From Verrucomicrobiota bacterium (GTDB lineage: Bacteria; Verrucomicrobiota; Verrucomicrobiia; Limisphaerales; JADLHS01): a stretch of DNA of 64,000 nt. The notes under the pieces are model-generated. The model was given only the letters and a program-made list of their open reading frames with translations, was not told where the DNA came from and did no database searches. Positions 45,467-53,958 of this stretch are shown here, piece after piece (the stretch's first letter is position 1; each line of letters begins with the position of its first letter). The DNA lies in the NCBI GenBank assembly GCA_029573725.1, contig JAKQDQ010000042.1, positions 64,777 through 128,776 of the forward strand, given 5' to 3'. The position numbers and the translations under genes are program-made.

Positions 45467-45484
45467 GGTGAATCGCTTTGACTG

Positions 45485-45955
45485 ATGCCGGATAAAGCCG
45501 CCAATGCCGATGTGATTTTCAATTCCGAGTTTCGTCACGGCTGTGACGAGAAGCGGCGTATTCAAATCCCGTCGGCCTGGCGCGCGGGAGTGGGGGCGAC
45601 GCAGTTCACGTTGATTTTATGGCCGCAAGGAAAAGAGGGAGCGTGTTTGCGTGGGTTGCCGCCAAAGAAAATGTGGCAATTGATAGCTGAATTGGATGCC
45701 ATTCCGAGCAGCGATCCGAGCAAGCAGGTCTTGAAACGCTTCATTGGCTCCCAGTCGGTCCAGGTGCATTTGGACAAGGCGGGGCGGATTTGCGTGCCGG
45801 AGAACCTGGCAACGGCCGCAAACATCCGGGTGGGGGAGGAAGTGGTGCTGGTGGGTTTGTTGGATCGTTTTGAAATTTGGGCAGCGGATCGGTATGCGCT
45901 GGTCAGAACGGCCGACGCCTTCCATGCGGACGCGGCGATGAAACGAATGGGTTGA
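45485..45955 (+). CDS. mraZ: transcriptional regulator MraZ
   Basis: A 156-aa protein with the two MraZ repeats: CDEKRRIQIPSAWR near residue 20 and VHLDKAGRICVPENL near 95. Each is a half of the AbrB-like DNA-binding fold. First gene of the dcw cluster, which it probably represses through the upstream array. Its stop is 2 bases before the next gene. Confidence 0.95.
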   Translation: MPDKAANADVIFNSEFRHGCDEKRRIQIPSAWRAGVGATQFTLILWPQGKEGACLRGLPPKKMWQLIAELDAIPSSDPSKQVLKRFIGSQSVQVHLDKAGRICVPENLATAANIRVGEEVVLVGLLDRFEIWAADRYALVRTADAFHADAAMKRMG

Positions 45956-45957
45956 AA

Positions 45958-46461
45958 ATGAAGTTTGGAAAATTATTGGCGGTCGGCAGGAGTTGGGTGG
46001 GAGAGCCCGGCAACGGACGCTATCAGATGCGGGAGGGATTCAGTCTGCCCAAGTTTATTTCGCCGAAGAACCCGTTCAAGCGGGAAGGGGAGACCGGGGT
46101 TGTTTCTGCCCGCGAGACCAGTACTGCCACAGCAACTTCCATCGCCGGTGCATCGGATGCGCCCGATGCTGCGGCGGTGTCCGGGCGTCTGGCGGCTCCA
46201 AAAGGCAGGTCCGGGGCGGGACAGAGGTGGCGCCAGCTGGCGAAGAAGGCGGGGGCGGTCGTGGGGCGGACGGTATTGTTTTGTGTGGATCACAATCCGT
46301 TTTCAGCCATCGGGAAGCCCCGGCTTGCTGGAATTCCGCGGCTGGGGAAGCCCGCAGTGCAGGGTGAACTGTCGTTGGACCGGGTCAAGGTGGTGCGGAA
46401 CGATCTGACGCATGCGGATTTGGAAGTGGTCCCGCTGAGGAGCGGGCCCAAACAAGGGTGA
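45958..46461 (+). CDS. unrecognised protein between mraZ and rsmH
   Basis: A 167-aa protein starting at ATG 45958, two bases after mraZ (MKFGKLLAVGRSWVGEPGNG). The first 45 residues are ordered-looking (GRYQMREGFSLPKFISPKNP). A Ser/Thr/Ala-rich linker follows, then a basic Arg/Lys region, then a hydrophobic-polar end (LAGIPRLGKPAVQGELSLDR). No signal peptide, no clear membrane helix and no catalytic motif. It has probably been in the cluster for some time given the tight spacing. A scaffold or regulator for the divisome operon is possible but unsupported. Confidence 0.75.
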   Translation: MKFGKLLAVGRSWVGEPGNGRYQMREGFSLPKFISPKNPFKREGETGVVSARETSTATATSIAGASDAPDAAAVSGRLAAPKGRSGAGQRWRQLAKKAGAVVGRTVLFCVDHNPFSAIGKPRLAGIPRLGKPAVQGELSLDRVKVVRNDLTHADLEVVPLRSGPKQG

Positions 46462-46481
46462 CGCGTTAACCTGCATGAGCA

Positions 46482-47408
46482 GTGACCGGGTTCAGGCACC
46501 AGCCGGTAATGTTGACCGAAGTGTTGCAGGTTTTGCGACCGCAACCGAACGAAGATTATGCGGATGGAACGCTGGGCGGTGGCGGGCATGCGGCGGCAAT
46601 TTTGGCGGCGAATGCCCCGCATGGGCGCCTGTGGGCGTGTGACCGCGACCCGGCGGCGTTGGCGGCCGCGGCACAACGGCTGGCGGGGTTTGCCGGGCGG
46701 TGTGAATTGCGCCGGGGGAATTTTGCAGAGTTGCAGGAATGGGTGGCTCCGGACAGTTGCGCGGGGGTGTTGTTGGATTTGGGGGTGAGCAGCCCGCAAC
46801 TGGACACGGCCGAGCGCGGGTTCAGTTTTCAAAAAGACGGGCCGCTCGACATGCGCATGGATCAGAGTCAGCCCACGACGGCGGCGACCTTGGTGAATGG
46901 ATGGCCCGTCGAGGAGTTGGCGAAGATTTTTTGGGAATACGGGGATGAGGTCCGGGCGCGGACATTTGCGCGCGCCGTGGTGCGGCAGCGGGAGGCGCGC
47001 CCGTTCGCGACTACGCGGGAGCTCGCGGAACTGATTGAGCGGCTGGCGCCGCGCGGCGGACGAAAGGCGCATCCCGCCACGCGTGTGTTTCAGGCGTTGC
47101 GAATTGCGGTGAATGACGAAATCGGAGCATTGGAACGGGGGCTGGACGGGGCGTTGACGATTCTAAAACCCGGCGGGCGGGTGGCCGTGATTACGTTTCA
47201 CAGTTTGGAAGACCGGGTCGTAAAACAGTGGGCGCGCCGGCTGGCCCGCGATTACACGTTTGCCGAGGTGGACGTGCCGGCGTTGCGTCAACCGCAAGTG
47301 CCGGTGGTGAAGTTGATTACCCGCAGAGCCATCCGGCCGGGTCCGGCGGAACAGCGCGCAAATCCGCGGTGCCGGAGCGCGCAGTTGCGGGTGGTGGAGA
47401 AAATTTAG
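46482..47408 (+). CDS. rsmH: 16S rRNA (cytosine1402-N4)-methyltransferase
   Basis: A 308-aa protein. The GTG at 46482 gives VTGFRHQPVMLTEVLQVL, which matches the family start; no in-frame ATG competes. YADGTLGGGGHAAAIL (SAM motif I), VLLDLGVSSPQLD (motif IV), FQALRIAVNDEIGALE and ITFHSLEDRVVKQW are present. Methylates 16S rRNA C1402. Its stop abuts the ftsL start. Confidence 0.96.
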   Translation: MTGFRHQPVMLTEVLQVLRPQPNEDYADGTLGGGGHAAAILAANAPHGRLWACDRDPAALAAAAQRLAGFAGRCELRRGNFAELQEWVAPDSCAGVLLDLGVSSPQLDTAERGFSFQKDGPLDMRMDQSQPTTAATLVNGWPVEELAKIFWEYGDEVRARTFARAVVRQREARPFATTRELAELIERLAPRGGRKAHPATRVFQALRIAVNDEIGALERGLDGALTILKPGGRVAVITFHSLEDRVVKQWARRLARDYTFAEVDVPALRQPQVPVVKLITRRAIRPGPAEQRANPRCRSAQLRVVEKI

Positions 47409-47777
47409 ATGGCAAGAAATCGCAAAAATCAAGCCGTGGCGCTGCGGTTCGGCGCCGCGCTCAAGGCGGTGGCCTTTTGCGCCTTCGCGGGGGCGGCTGC
47501 AGTGGGTTATGTCTGGCAGAAAAACCAGATTGACGTGCTGGGGCGGCAGATCAAACAGCGCGAAATCCGTCTGGCCGAGTTGCGGGATCAGAACAAAAAA
47601 TTGCGCGATCAGCTGGCCATGCTGCAGTCGCCGGGACAACTGGCGCTGAAGCTCCAGCAGCTGAATTTGGGGCTGATCCAGCCGCATCCCGGCGACGTGT
47701 GGAAAGTGACCGAACCCGTGGAAGTGGCCACCGGAGATTATACCGCTGCCACCGGAGCGCAGGTGGCGCAGCATTGA
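47409..47777 (+). CDS. ftsL: cell division protein FtsL-like
   Basis: A 122-aa bitopic protein: a short basic cytoplasmic N-terminus, one membrane helix (ALKAVAFCAFAGAAAVGYVW near residue 17), then a coiled coil of about 35 residues (QIKQREIRLAELRDQNKKLR). It lies exactly between rsmH and ftsI, the normal ftsL position. The sequence of FtsL is poorly conserved, so position and topology carry the call. Confidence 0.85.
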   Translation: MARNRKNQAVALRFGAALKAVAFCAFAGAAAVGYVWQKNQIDVLGRQIKQREIRLAELRDQNKKLRDQLAMLQSPGQLALKLQQLNLGLIQPHPGDVWKVTEPVEVATGDYTAATGAQVAQH

Positions 47778-47928
47778 AATTTTTGCCGCCGCCCGGGCTG
47801 CGGTCGTGAGGAACCGACTGCCCCGGGTGGCGCGCAAAATTCGCCGGCGCAGGATCGCGGCGGTGTCCGGGGCAGTCGTCCGGCCGATGGGCTGCCGGGC
47901 CGCGGCCGGGGGCGGATGGAGATTCGGG

Positions 47929-49845
47929 ATGGAAAAAAAATTGCAACACTATCGGTTCGTTTTGCTGGGGGGGCTGCTGGTCGGCGCGTTTGCCTTGCTG
48001 GCCTTCCGGCTGGTGGACCTGCAGGTGTGGCGGCACGAGGAGCTGCTCGACCTCGCGCAGCACAACACCGTGCGCCGGGTCCGCAACCCCGCGCGCCGTG
48101 GCGACATCCTGGACATCAATGGCACGCTGCTGGCCTCGAGCATCAAGGTCAAAAACATCTGTGCCGATCCTTCGTTACTCGGAAATTTGCAGGCAGCCGT
48201 GGCCCGGGCCATTGCGCCGGTGCTGGGGGTGGATGAAAACCGGCTTTGCGAGAAGTTACTCGCGACAAACCGGACGACCAGGGACGGGAAAGTGGTTCCG
48301 CGTTTGTACGTGCCGGTGGCGCAACAGGTGCCGGTCGAGAAGTGGGAGCAGGTGAAGGAAATCATGGCGAACTTTCCCGTGCCCGAGCTGGAGCGGAAGC
48401 CGCACCTGACGCGGGCGGAAAAGCTCTTCCTGCAGGGATTGCGGCGACGGGCAATTGCCGTGGACGGTCCGGACGATCAAGTGCGGCAATACCCTCAAGG
48501 CACCCTGGCGGCGCACGTGCTCGGTTTCGTCGGACGTAATCCCGACACCAATTCCATTGATTTTGGTCAGTTGATCGGGGTGGAAGGCATTGAACGGACC
48601 TTCAACAAGAAGCTGGCCGGTGCGTCAGGATGGCGGGTGATCGAACGCGATTGTCGCGGCAACGAAATGGTGGCGTGGCGTGATCAGGATGTGCCGGCGC
48701 GCGACGGTTTCAATGTCGTGCTGACCATTGATGCCGTGGTGCAAACCCTCCTGGAAAACGCGCTGCGGGAGGGGCTGAGCAGCTCGAGCGCCGCCAACAT
48801 CACCGGCATCATTCTGCGGCCGCGCACCGGGGAAATCCTGGCCATGGCCAGTCTGCCCGACTTTGATCCCAACCGGGTGCCCCACAATGCGGAATTGCGC
48901 CGGAATCGGGCGATCAGCGACTTTTACGAGCCGGGCTCGACCTTCAAAATCGTCACGGTGGCCGCGGCGTTGCAGGAGGGCGTGGTGGCCTTGAATGACC
49001 GGGTTGATTGCGAGAACGGCGCGTTCAAGTTTGGCGGACGAACACTGCACGACGCGCATGGCGGACATGGAATTCTGTCGGTCAAAAACATCATCACCAA
49101 ATCCTCGAACATCGGGGCCGCCAAAATCGGACTGAAACTTGGGGAGCGGCGGCTGTTCGATTACTTGGGCGAATTTGGCTTTGGATTGCCGACGGGAATT
49201 GCGCTGCCGGCTGAGGCGCGGGGACTGGTGCATCCCATCAAGGAATGGAGCAAGGTCTCCATTGTTCAGATACCGATGGGACACGGGGTGGCCGTCACGC
49301 GGTTGCAGATGACGATGGCGATGGCGGCCCTGGCCAATGAGGGTTGGTTGATGCGGCCGATGCTCGTGAACCGGTTGCAGGATAACTCCGGCAGGTTGAT
49401 TACCCGGTTTGAACCCCAGCGAGTGCGCCAGGTGGTCAGCGCGGACACCGCGCGTGAGATGGTCGAGGCGCTCAAGACCGTGGTGCTTCCCGGTGGCACC
49501 GCGGTGCAGGCGGCCCTGACCAATTACACCGTCGCCGGAAAAACCGGCACCGCACAAAAACCGGGCCCGGGTGGGTACCAAGCCGGCAAATATATCGCCT
49601 CCTTCATCGGGTTTTTCCCCGCCGACAACCCGGAGGTGTGCATTTCCATTGTGTTGGATGAGCCGAAAAACGGCTATTACGGCGGAGTCGTGGCGGCGCC
49701 GATCTTCAAGCAGGTCGGCAGCGCGGTGGCCGGCTACCTGCACATCCCGCCGGACGTTGGTCCGGTCGCCACCAACACGACGCTTTCACACCTGAATCTG
49801 GGATCGGCCCGCACTCCGGGCCGGCTGACGTTAAATGACAACTAA
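47929..49845 (+). CDS. ftsI: penicillin-binding protein 2 / FtsI transpeptidase
   Basis: A 638-aa class B PBP starting at ATG 47929, with a GGATGGAGA Shine-Dalgarno-like sequence just upstream; an earlier GTG at 47806 is in frame but adds a basic tail with no family support. The membrane helix is near residue 10 (FVLLGGLLVGAFALLAFRLV). PBP dimer domain, then transpeptidase motifs S337-T-F-K, S392-S-N394 and K538-T-G. It crosslinks septal peptidoglycan. The gene that normally follows, murE, is missing. Confidence 0.95.
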   Translation: MEKKLQHYRFVLLGGLLVGAFALLAFRLVDLQVWRHEELLDLAQHNTVRRVRNPARRGDILDINGTLLASSIKVKNICADPSLLGNLQAAVARAIAPVLGVDENRLCEKLLATNRTTRDGKVVPRLYVPVAQQVPVEKWEQVKEIMANFPVPELERKPHLTRAEKLFLQGLRRRAIAVDGPDDQVRQYPQGTLAAHVLGFVGRNPDTNSIDFGQLIGVEGIERTFNKKLAGASGWRVIERDCRGNEMVAWRDQDVPARDGFNVVLTIDAVVQTLLENALREGLSSSSAANITGIILRPRTGEILAMASLPDFDPNRVPHNAELRRNRAISDFYEPGSTFKIVTVAAALQEGVVALNDRVDCENGAFKFGGRTLHDAHGGHGILSVKNIITKSSNIGAAKIGLKLGERRLFDYLGEFGFGLPTGIALPAEARGLVHPIKEWSKVSIVQIPMGHGVAVTRLQMTMAMAALANEGWLMRPMLVNRLQDNSGRLITRFEPQRVRQVVSADTAREMVEALKTVVLPGGTAVQAALTNYTVAGKTGTAQKPGPGGYQAGKYIASFIGFFPADNPEVCISIVLDEPKNGYYGGVVAAPIFKQVGSAVAGYLHIPPDVGPVATNTTLSHLNLGSARTPGRLTLNDN

Positions 49846-50122
49846 AACCTCCTAACAAACCATGAATCCCCACTGCATCTCGCATCGGTTGTTCGCCGCC
49901 GCGTTAAGCCAGCTTCCCCCCGGGTCCGGAGCGCCGGCGTTGCGGGAAACGGAGGCAGACCGCCGCAAAACGCGAACCCGCCGGGATGCGCCCGCAGCGG
50001 AAGTGGTGGAGAAAAAAGGCGCCGGCTGGTCCTGGAGTGGCTGGCAGCACACCACGCTTTAAGCAGGGACGTTGGAGGCGGGCGGCGAGCCGGATAACCA
50101 GGATGCGATGTGAACCGTGACA
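49846..50122 (+). other. ftsI-murF gap where murE is expected
   Basis: 277 bases without MurE sequence. A 66-codon frame at 49862-50062 (MNPHCISHRLFAAALSQLPPG) is rich in Pro/Arg/Ala and shows neither the MurE N-terminus nor its GKGHE-type end. I see no remnant long enough to call a pseudogene. Confidence 0.6.
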
Positions 50123-51514
50123 ATGAAAACGGCGCAATTCGTGGCGGCGGCATGTGGCGGCGAATGGGTGCGCGGCTCCCCGACGGCGGAGGTGCGGCGC
50201 ATCAACACGGACTCCCGCAGGACGCAGCCCGGCGACCTGTTTGTCGCGCTGAAAGGAGAACATTTTGACGGACATCATTTCATTGACGAAGTGGTGCAAA
50301 AAGGTGCGGCGGCGGTGCTCGTCGAAAAAGGGCGTTGCCCAGCCCCGCTGCCGGATTGTGTGGTGATCCAGGTCGCGGACACGCGACGGGCTTATGGACA
50401 AATTGGTATGGCGCATCGAAAAACATTTCCGCTCCCGGTCATCGCCGTTGGCGGTTCCAACGGCAAAACGACGACGAAGGAGTTGATTGCGGCCGTTTTG
50501 CGGCAGCGGTTCAACACGCTGTGGAGCGAGGCCAGTTTCAACAATGACATCGGCGTGCCGGCCACATTGCTGCGGCTCGAGGCGGCCCATGAGGTGGCCG
50601 TGGTCGAAGTCGGCACCAATCATCCGGGCGAACTGGCCGGACTGCTGGAACTGGTCCGGCCGCGCTTCGGCGTCATCACCAACATCGGTCGGGAACATTT
50701 GGAGTTTTTTGGCGATGTTGCGGGCGTCGCGCGCGAGGAGGGGGCTCTGGCCGAAGTGTTGCCGCCTGACGGCCGGTTGTTTTTGAACGGGGATGACGAG
50801 TGGAGCGATGCGCTGGCGCGCCGTACGACCGCGGCGGTCACGCGGGTGGGCAGCCGCCGCTCGTGCGATTGGTCCGTCAGCCGGGTGAAATTCGAGGAGG
50901 AGGGAACGAGCTTTACGGTGGTCGCGCCCAATCCGGAGTTGAGCGGCTCGTATCGCATCGGTCTGCTCGGGCGTCATCAGGTGGGCAACGCCCTATTCGC
51001 CATTGCGATCGGCGCCGAATTCGGTTTGCGCCGTGACGAAATTGCCCGGGGGCTGGCGCGTTGTGCGCCGGCCCAAATGCGTCTGCAGCGCTACGTGGCG
51101 GGCGGGGTGCAGGTGCTGGATGATGCCTACAACGCGAATGCCGATTCGATGATTGCCGCCTTGCACGTCCTGCAGGAACTGCCGTGCGCCGGACGCCGGG
51201 TGGCGGTCCTGGGCGACATGGCGGAGTTGGGAGCGCAGCGGGAGAGCGCCCACGCGGAGGTGGGGCGGCGCGCCGCCGAACTCGGTGTGGAGCAGTTGAT
51301 CGCCGTGGGGGAGATGGCCGGGGTGATGGGGCAGGCGGCGCGACACGCCGGGCTTGGCCGCGTGATTGAACTGGCCAGCGTGGAAGCCGCCGCCACCGCC
51401 ATCAAATCCTTTTTGAAGCCGGGCGACACGGTGTTGTTGAAAGCCTCGCGCAGCACACGGCTGGAGCGCATTGCGCAGGCGTTGAAAGCGAGCGACAGCG
51501 CGAAGCAAAACTAG
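50123..51514 (+). CDS. murF: UDP-MurNAc-tripeptide:D-Ala-D-Ala ligase MurF
   Basis: A 463-aa protein starting at ATG 50123 (a GTG two codons earlier is possible). It has DSRRTQPGDLFVALKGEHFDGH, the ATP loop GGSNGKTTTKE near residue 110, VEVGTNHPGELAGL and the central LDDAYNANADSM, typical of MurF. It adds D-Ala-D-Ala to the UDP-MurNAc-tripeptide. It is the only Mur ligase in the cluster. Confidence 0.96.
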   Translation: MKTAQFVAAACGGEWVRGSPTAEVRRINTDSRRTQPGDLFVALKGEHFDGHHFIDEVVQKGAAAVLVEKGRCPAPLPDCVVIQVADTRRAYGQIGMAHRKTFPLPVIAVGGSNGKTTTKELIAAVLRQRFNTLWSEASFNNDIGVPATLLRLEAAHEVAVVEVGTNHPGELAGLLELVRPRFGVITNIGREHLEFFGDVAGVAREEGALAEVLPPDGRLFLNGDDEWSDALARRTTAAVTRVGSRRSCDWSVSRVKFEEEGTSFTVVAPNPELSGSYRIGLLGRHQVGNALFAIAIGAEFGLRRDEIARGLARCAPAQMRLQRYVAGGVQVLDDAYNANADSMIAALHVLQELPCAGRRVAVLGDMAELGAQRESAHAEVGRRAAELGVEQLIAVGEMAGVMGQAARHAGLGRVIELASVEAAATAIKSFLKPGDTVLLKASRSTRLERIAQALKASDSAKQN

Positions 51515-51590
51515 CGGGCCGGTCACGCAATGCGCGTGGACCGGTCAACACCCTGGCCGGAGGGCCACGGAAAACTGGAAACGAATCTGA

Positions 51591-52775
51591 ATGTTGTTTT
51601 ATCTCAGTCAAGCCATCATGACCTGGGCTGAAGGATCGGACCATGCCGCAAGCGTGTCGTTTTTGCGCCTGTTCCGCTACATTACGTTTCGCAGCGCCGG
51701 GGCGGCCGTCACCGCGCTGCTTCTCAGCTGGTGGCTGGGGCCCAAAGTGATCGCCCGACTGAAGCAGCTGAAATTCGGTCAGGAATACAAGGACCTGGCC
51801 GACCAGTCGGGGGCCTTTGAGACGCGGGTGTTGAGCAAAAAGGGAACGCCGACGATGGGGGGCATCCTGATCGTGCTGGTGTTGAACCTGACCGCAATCT
51901 TGTGGGCGCAAATGAATCCGCTGCTGGAATTGACCCTGCTGACCGTGCTGGTGCTGGCGGGACTGGGATTTTATGACGACTACGCAAAAATCCTGAAACA
52001 GCAGGGCGGCGGCGCGCCCCCGCGGGTGAAGTTATGGGTGCAATTTGCCGTGGCGGCTTTCGTGGCGGTGTATTTATGGCAACTGCCGCAGGACAGCTGG
52101 CTGCGTTTTACCGAAACCCAGGCGCCCGAACGTCACAATCTGGTCAGCACCCTGATGCTTCCGTTTTACAAATTTCCCATTCCTTGCGGCGCGGCGGTGG
52201 GGCTGTTGATTGTGACATTGACGATCGTGGGCAGTTCCAATGCGGTTAACTTGACGGACGGACTGGACGGCCTGGCGGTGGGATGCACGATCATTACCGC
52301 GACGGTGTTTCTGGTGCTGACCTATTTGGCGAGCAACTTCAAATATGCGACGTATCTCCAGATCCCCTACGTGGAAGGGGCCGGGGAATTGACGATTTTT
52401 TGCGCGGCACTCATCGGGGCGGGCATGGGGTTTTTATGGTTCAATTGCCATCCTGCCCAGATCTTCATGGGGGACACCGGCTCCCTGGCGCTCGGAGGGG
52501 CGTTGGGCCTGGTGGCGGTTTTGATCCACCAGCCGGTGTTGCTGGTCATCGCGGGTGGCGTGTTTGTCATGGAGGCGGGATCCGTCATTGTGCAAAAAGG
52601 CTGGTTCAAGTTTACCCGGAAATGCCACGGAGTCGGCCAACGGGTGTTTCTCATGGCTCCGATCCACCACCACTTCGAGAAGAAGGGCTGGTATGAGTCG
52701 CAGGTGGTCACGCGGTTTTACATCTTGTGTGTGTTGTTTGCCGTGGTCGCTTTGAGCACCTTGAAAATCCGATGA
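51591..52775 (+). CDS. mraY: phospho-N-acetylmuramoyl-pentapeptide transferase MraY
   Basis: A 394-aa polytopic enzyme with about ten membrane helices. FYDDYAKILKQ (catalytic Asp pair), NLTDGLDGLAVG and the C-terminal PIHHHFEKKGWYESQVV are the MraY motifs. It makes lipid I at the inner membrane. The ATGA at its stop leads into a 63-codon frame of unknown status. Confidence 0.96.
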   Translation: MLFYLSQAIMTWAEGSDHAASVSFLRLFRYITFRSAGAAVTALLLSWWLGPKVIARLKQLKFGQEYKDLADQSGAFETRVLSKKGTPTMGGILIVLVLNLTAILWAQMNPLLELTLLTVLVLAGLGFYDDYAKILKQQGGGAPPRVKLWVQFAVAAFVAVYLWQLPQDSWLRFTETQAPERHNLVSTLMLPFYKFPIPCGAAVGLLIVTLTIVGSSNAVNLTDGLDGLAVGCTIITATVFLVLTYLASNFKYATYLQIPYVEGAGELTIFCAALIGAGMGFLWFNCHPAQIFMGDTGSLALGGALGLVAVLIHQPVLLVIAGGVFVMEAGSVIVQKGWFKFTRKCHGVGQRVFLMAPIHHHFEKKGWYESQVVTRFYILCVLFAVVALSTLKIR

Positions 52776-53185
52776 AACAGACAGCAAATCCGTGGACGCC
52801 GCTGGGCGGGAGGAGAGTTTTTGAATCTGCGCTTTCCTGCTTGCAGAGGCAGACTCGCATTGTTAAAAAACTCGTCGAAACGACGTCGGTTTCCGGGCGC
52901 AGGTGGAAGGAGAGGGTGTGGCGTTCATGGTTTTCCTGCTTCAAGAGTTTTTCGCGATGTTAATTTATTGCGGAAGACCGTGCGAAGCGGGATAAATCAA
53001 TTAGTGGTGGTGCGCCGGAAGCGCTACACAACATGCACGGTAAAATCGGGGGCTGGTCGGAGGGGCCGATCGGCCGGACGGAAACGGCGGAGACGAATTT
53101 GTTGTCGCTCTTGTGAGGCAGGGACGGACAACGGAAAATTAACCAAATCAAACCTCAATGAAAGGACGCGAAACGCGCCAAGCAA
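52776..53185 (+). other. mraY-lysM gap where murD is expected
   Basis: 410 bases without MurD sequence. A 63-codon frame begins at the mraY stop (52772-52963, MKQTANPWTPLGGRRVF). It is basic and Cys-containing, and carries none of the MurD motifs, so I leave it open whether it is translated. Two similar short stretches (TTTCCTGCTT-type at about 52830 and 52933) may be a degenerate repeat. No terminator is obvious. Confidence 0.55.
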
Positions 53186-53914
53186 ATGAATAGTGTCAGC
53201 CCATTGATCCCTCAAGGCTCCCAGCAGGAGCAACAATACAAGGCCCGAGCCAGTCTCAAAACCAAGATTTTCTGCGCTCTGGGCGTGAATGTCGCCGTGC
53301 TGCTCGGGTTGTTGTTGATGCCCGGATGCAAACGTGAAACGCCACCACCGGTGGAGAATCTGGACGATTACTCCACCAGCGGGATTTACCACGAAAGCAA
53401 TCCTCCCATGTCGGAAATGGAAACGAACTGGCAGCCGGAGCTGTTGGGGACCAATAGCCTGGAATCCGTGGGCACACCGGTGCCGGCCACGCCGGTCCCC
53501 GCGCCGGAAACCGCTCCCACCCTTCCGACACCTCTGGTGTCGTCCCCGGCGGCCGGTGTCTCCGAATATGTCGTGCAAAAGGGAGACACCTTTTCCGCCA
53601 TTGCACCGAAATTTCACGTGACGATCAAAGCGTTGCAGGAAGCGAATCCAAACGTGGAACCCACGAAACTGCAGATCAATCAGAAGCTCGTCATCCCGGC
53701 GCCGTCCGCAGTCCCGCCGTCCGCACCCTCCGTCAGCCCAGCCGCATCGGCCGACGGAATGACGATTCACGAAGTTAAATCAGGGGATAATCTGACCACC
53801 CTGGCGAAAAAGTATCATACGACCATCAAAGCCATCCAGGCGGCGAACGGCTTGACCCATTCGAATATCAAAGTGGGGCAGAAATTGAAAATTCCCGCCG
53901 GGAGCTCCCAGTAA
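53186..53914 (+). CDS. LysM-repeat envelope protein in the dcw cluster
   Basis: A 242-aa protein. The N-terminal membrane or lipobox-like segment (LGVNVAVLLGLLLMPGCKRE) is followed by a Pro/Thr-rich linker. LysM 1 (EYVVQKGDTFSAIAPKFHV, near 128) and LysM 2 (IHEVKSGDNLTTLAKKYHT, near 192) follow; each binds peptidoglycan. Cys in LMPGC could be lipidated. It lies where murD normally stands, before ftsW, so a role in septal wall binding is plausible. Confidence 0.92.
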   Translation: MNSVSPLIPQGSQQEQQYKARASLKTKIFCALGVNVAVLLGLLLMPGCKRETPPPVENLDDYSTSGIYHESNPPMSEMETNWQPELLGTNSLESVGTPVPATPVPAPETAPTLPTPLVSSPAAGVSEYVVQKGDTFSAIAPKFHVTIKALQEANPNVEPTKLQINQKLVIPAPSAVPPSAPSVSPAASADGMTIHEVKSGDNLTTLAKKYHTTIKAIQAANGLTHSNIKVGQKLKIPAGSSQ

Positions 53915-53958
53915 GCGCCGATTTTCGGCAGGGACGCTTGCGCCGCCGCCGGCCCGGG

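Larger units (their letters stand above)
45121..45484 (+). other. divergent region queA-mraZ
   Basis: 364 bases between queA and mraZ. The right 120 bases hold the mraZ promoter and repeat array (annotated separately). The left part shows no coding or structural signal that I trust. Confidence 0.6.

Noticed and set aside
49862-50062. Small frame as a murE remnant
   Set aside because: It shows none of the MurE motifs and is Pro/Arg-rich; not enough evidence to call a pseudogene.
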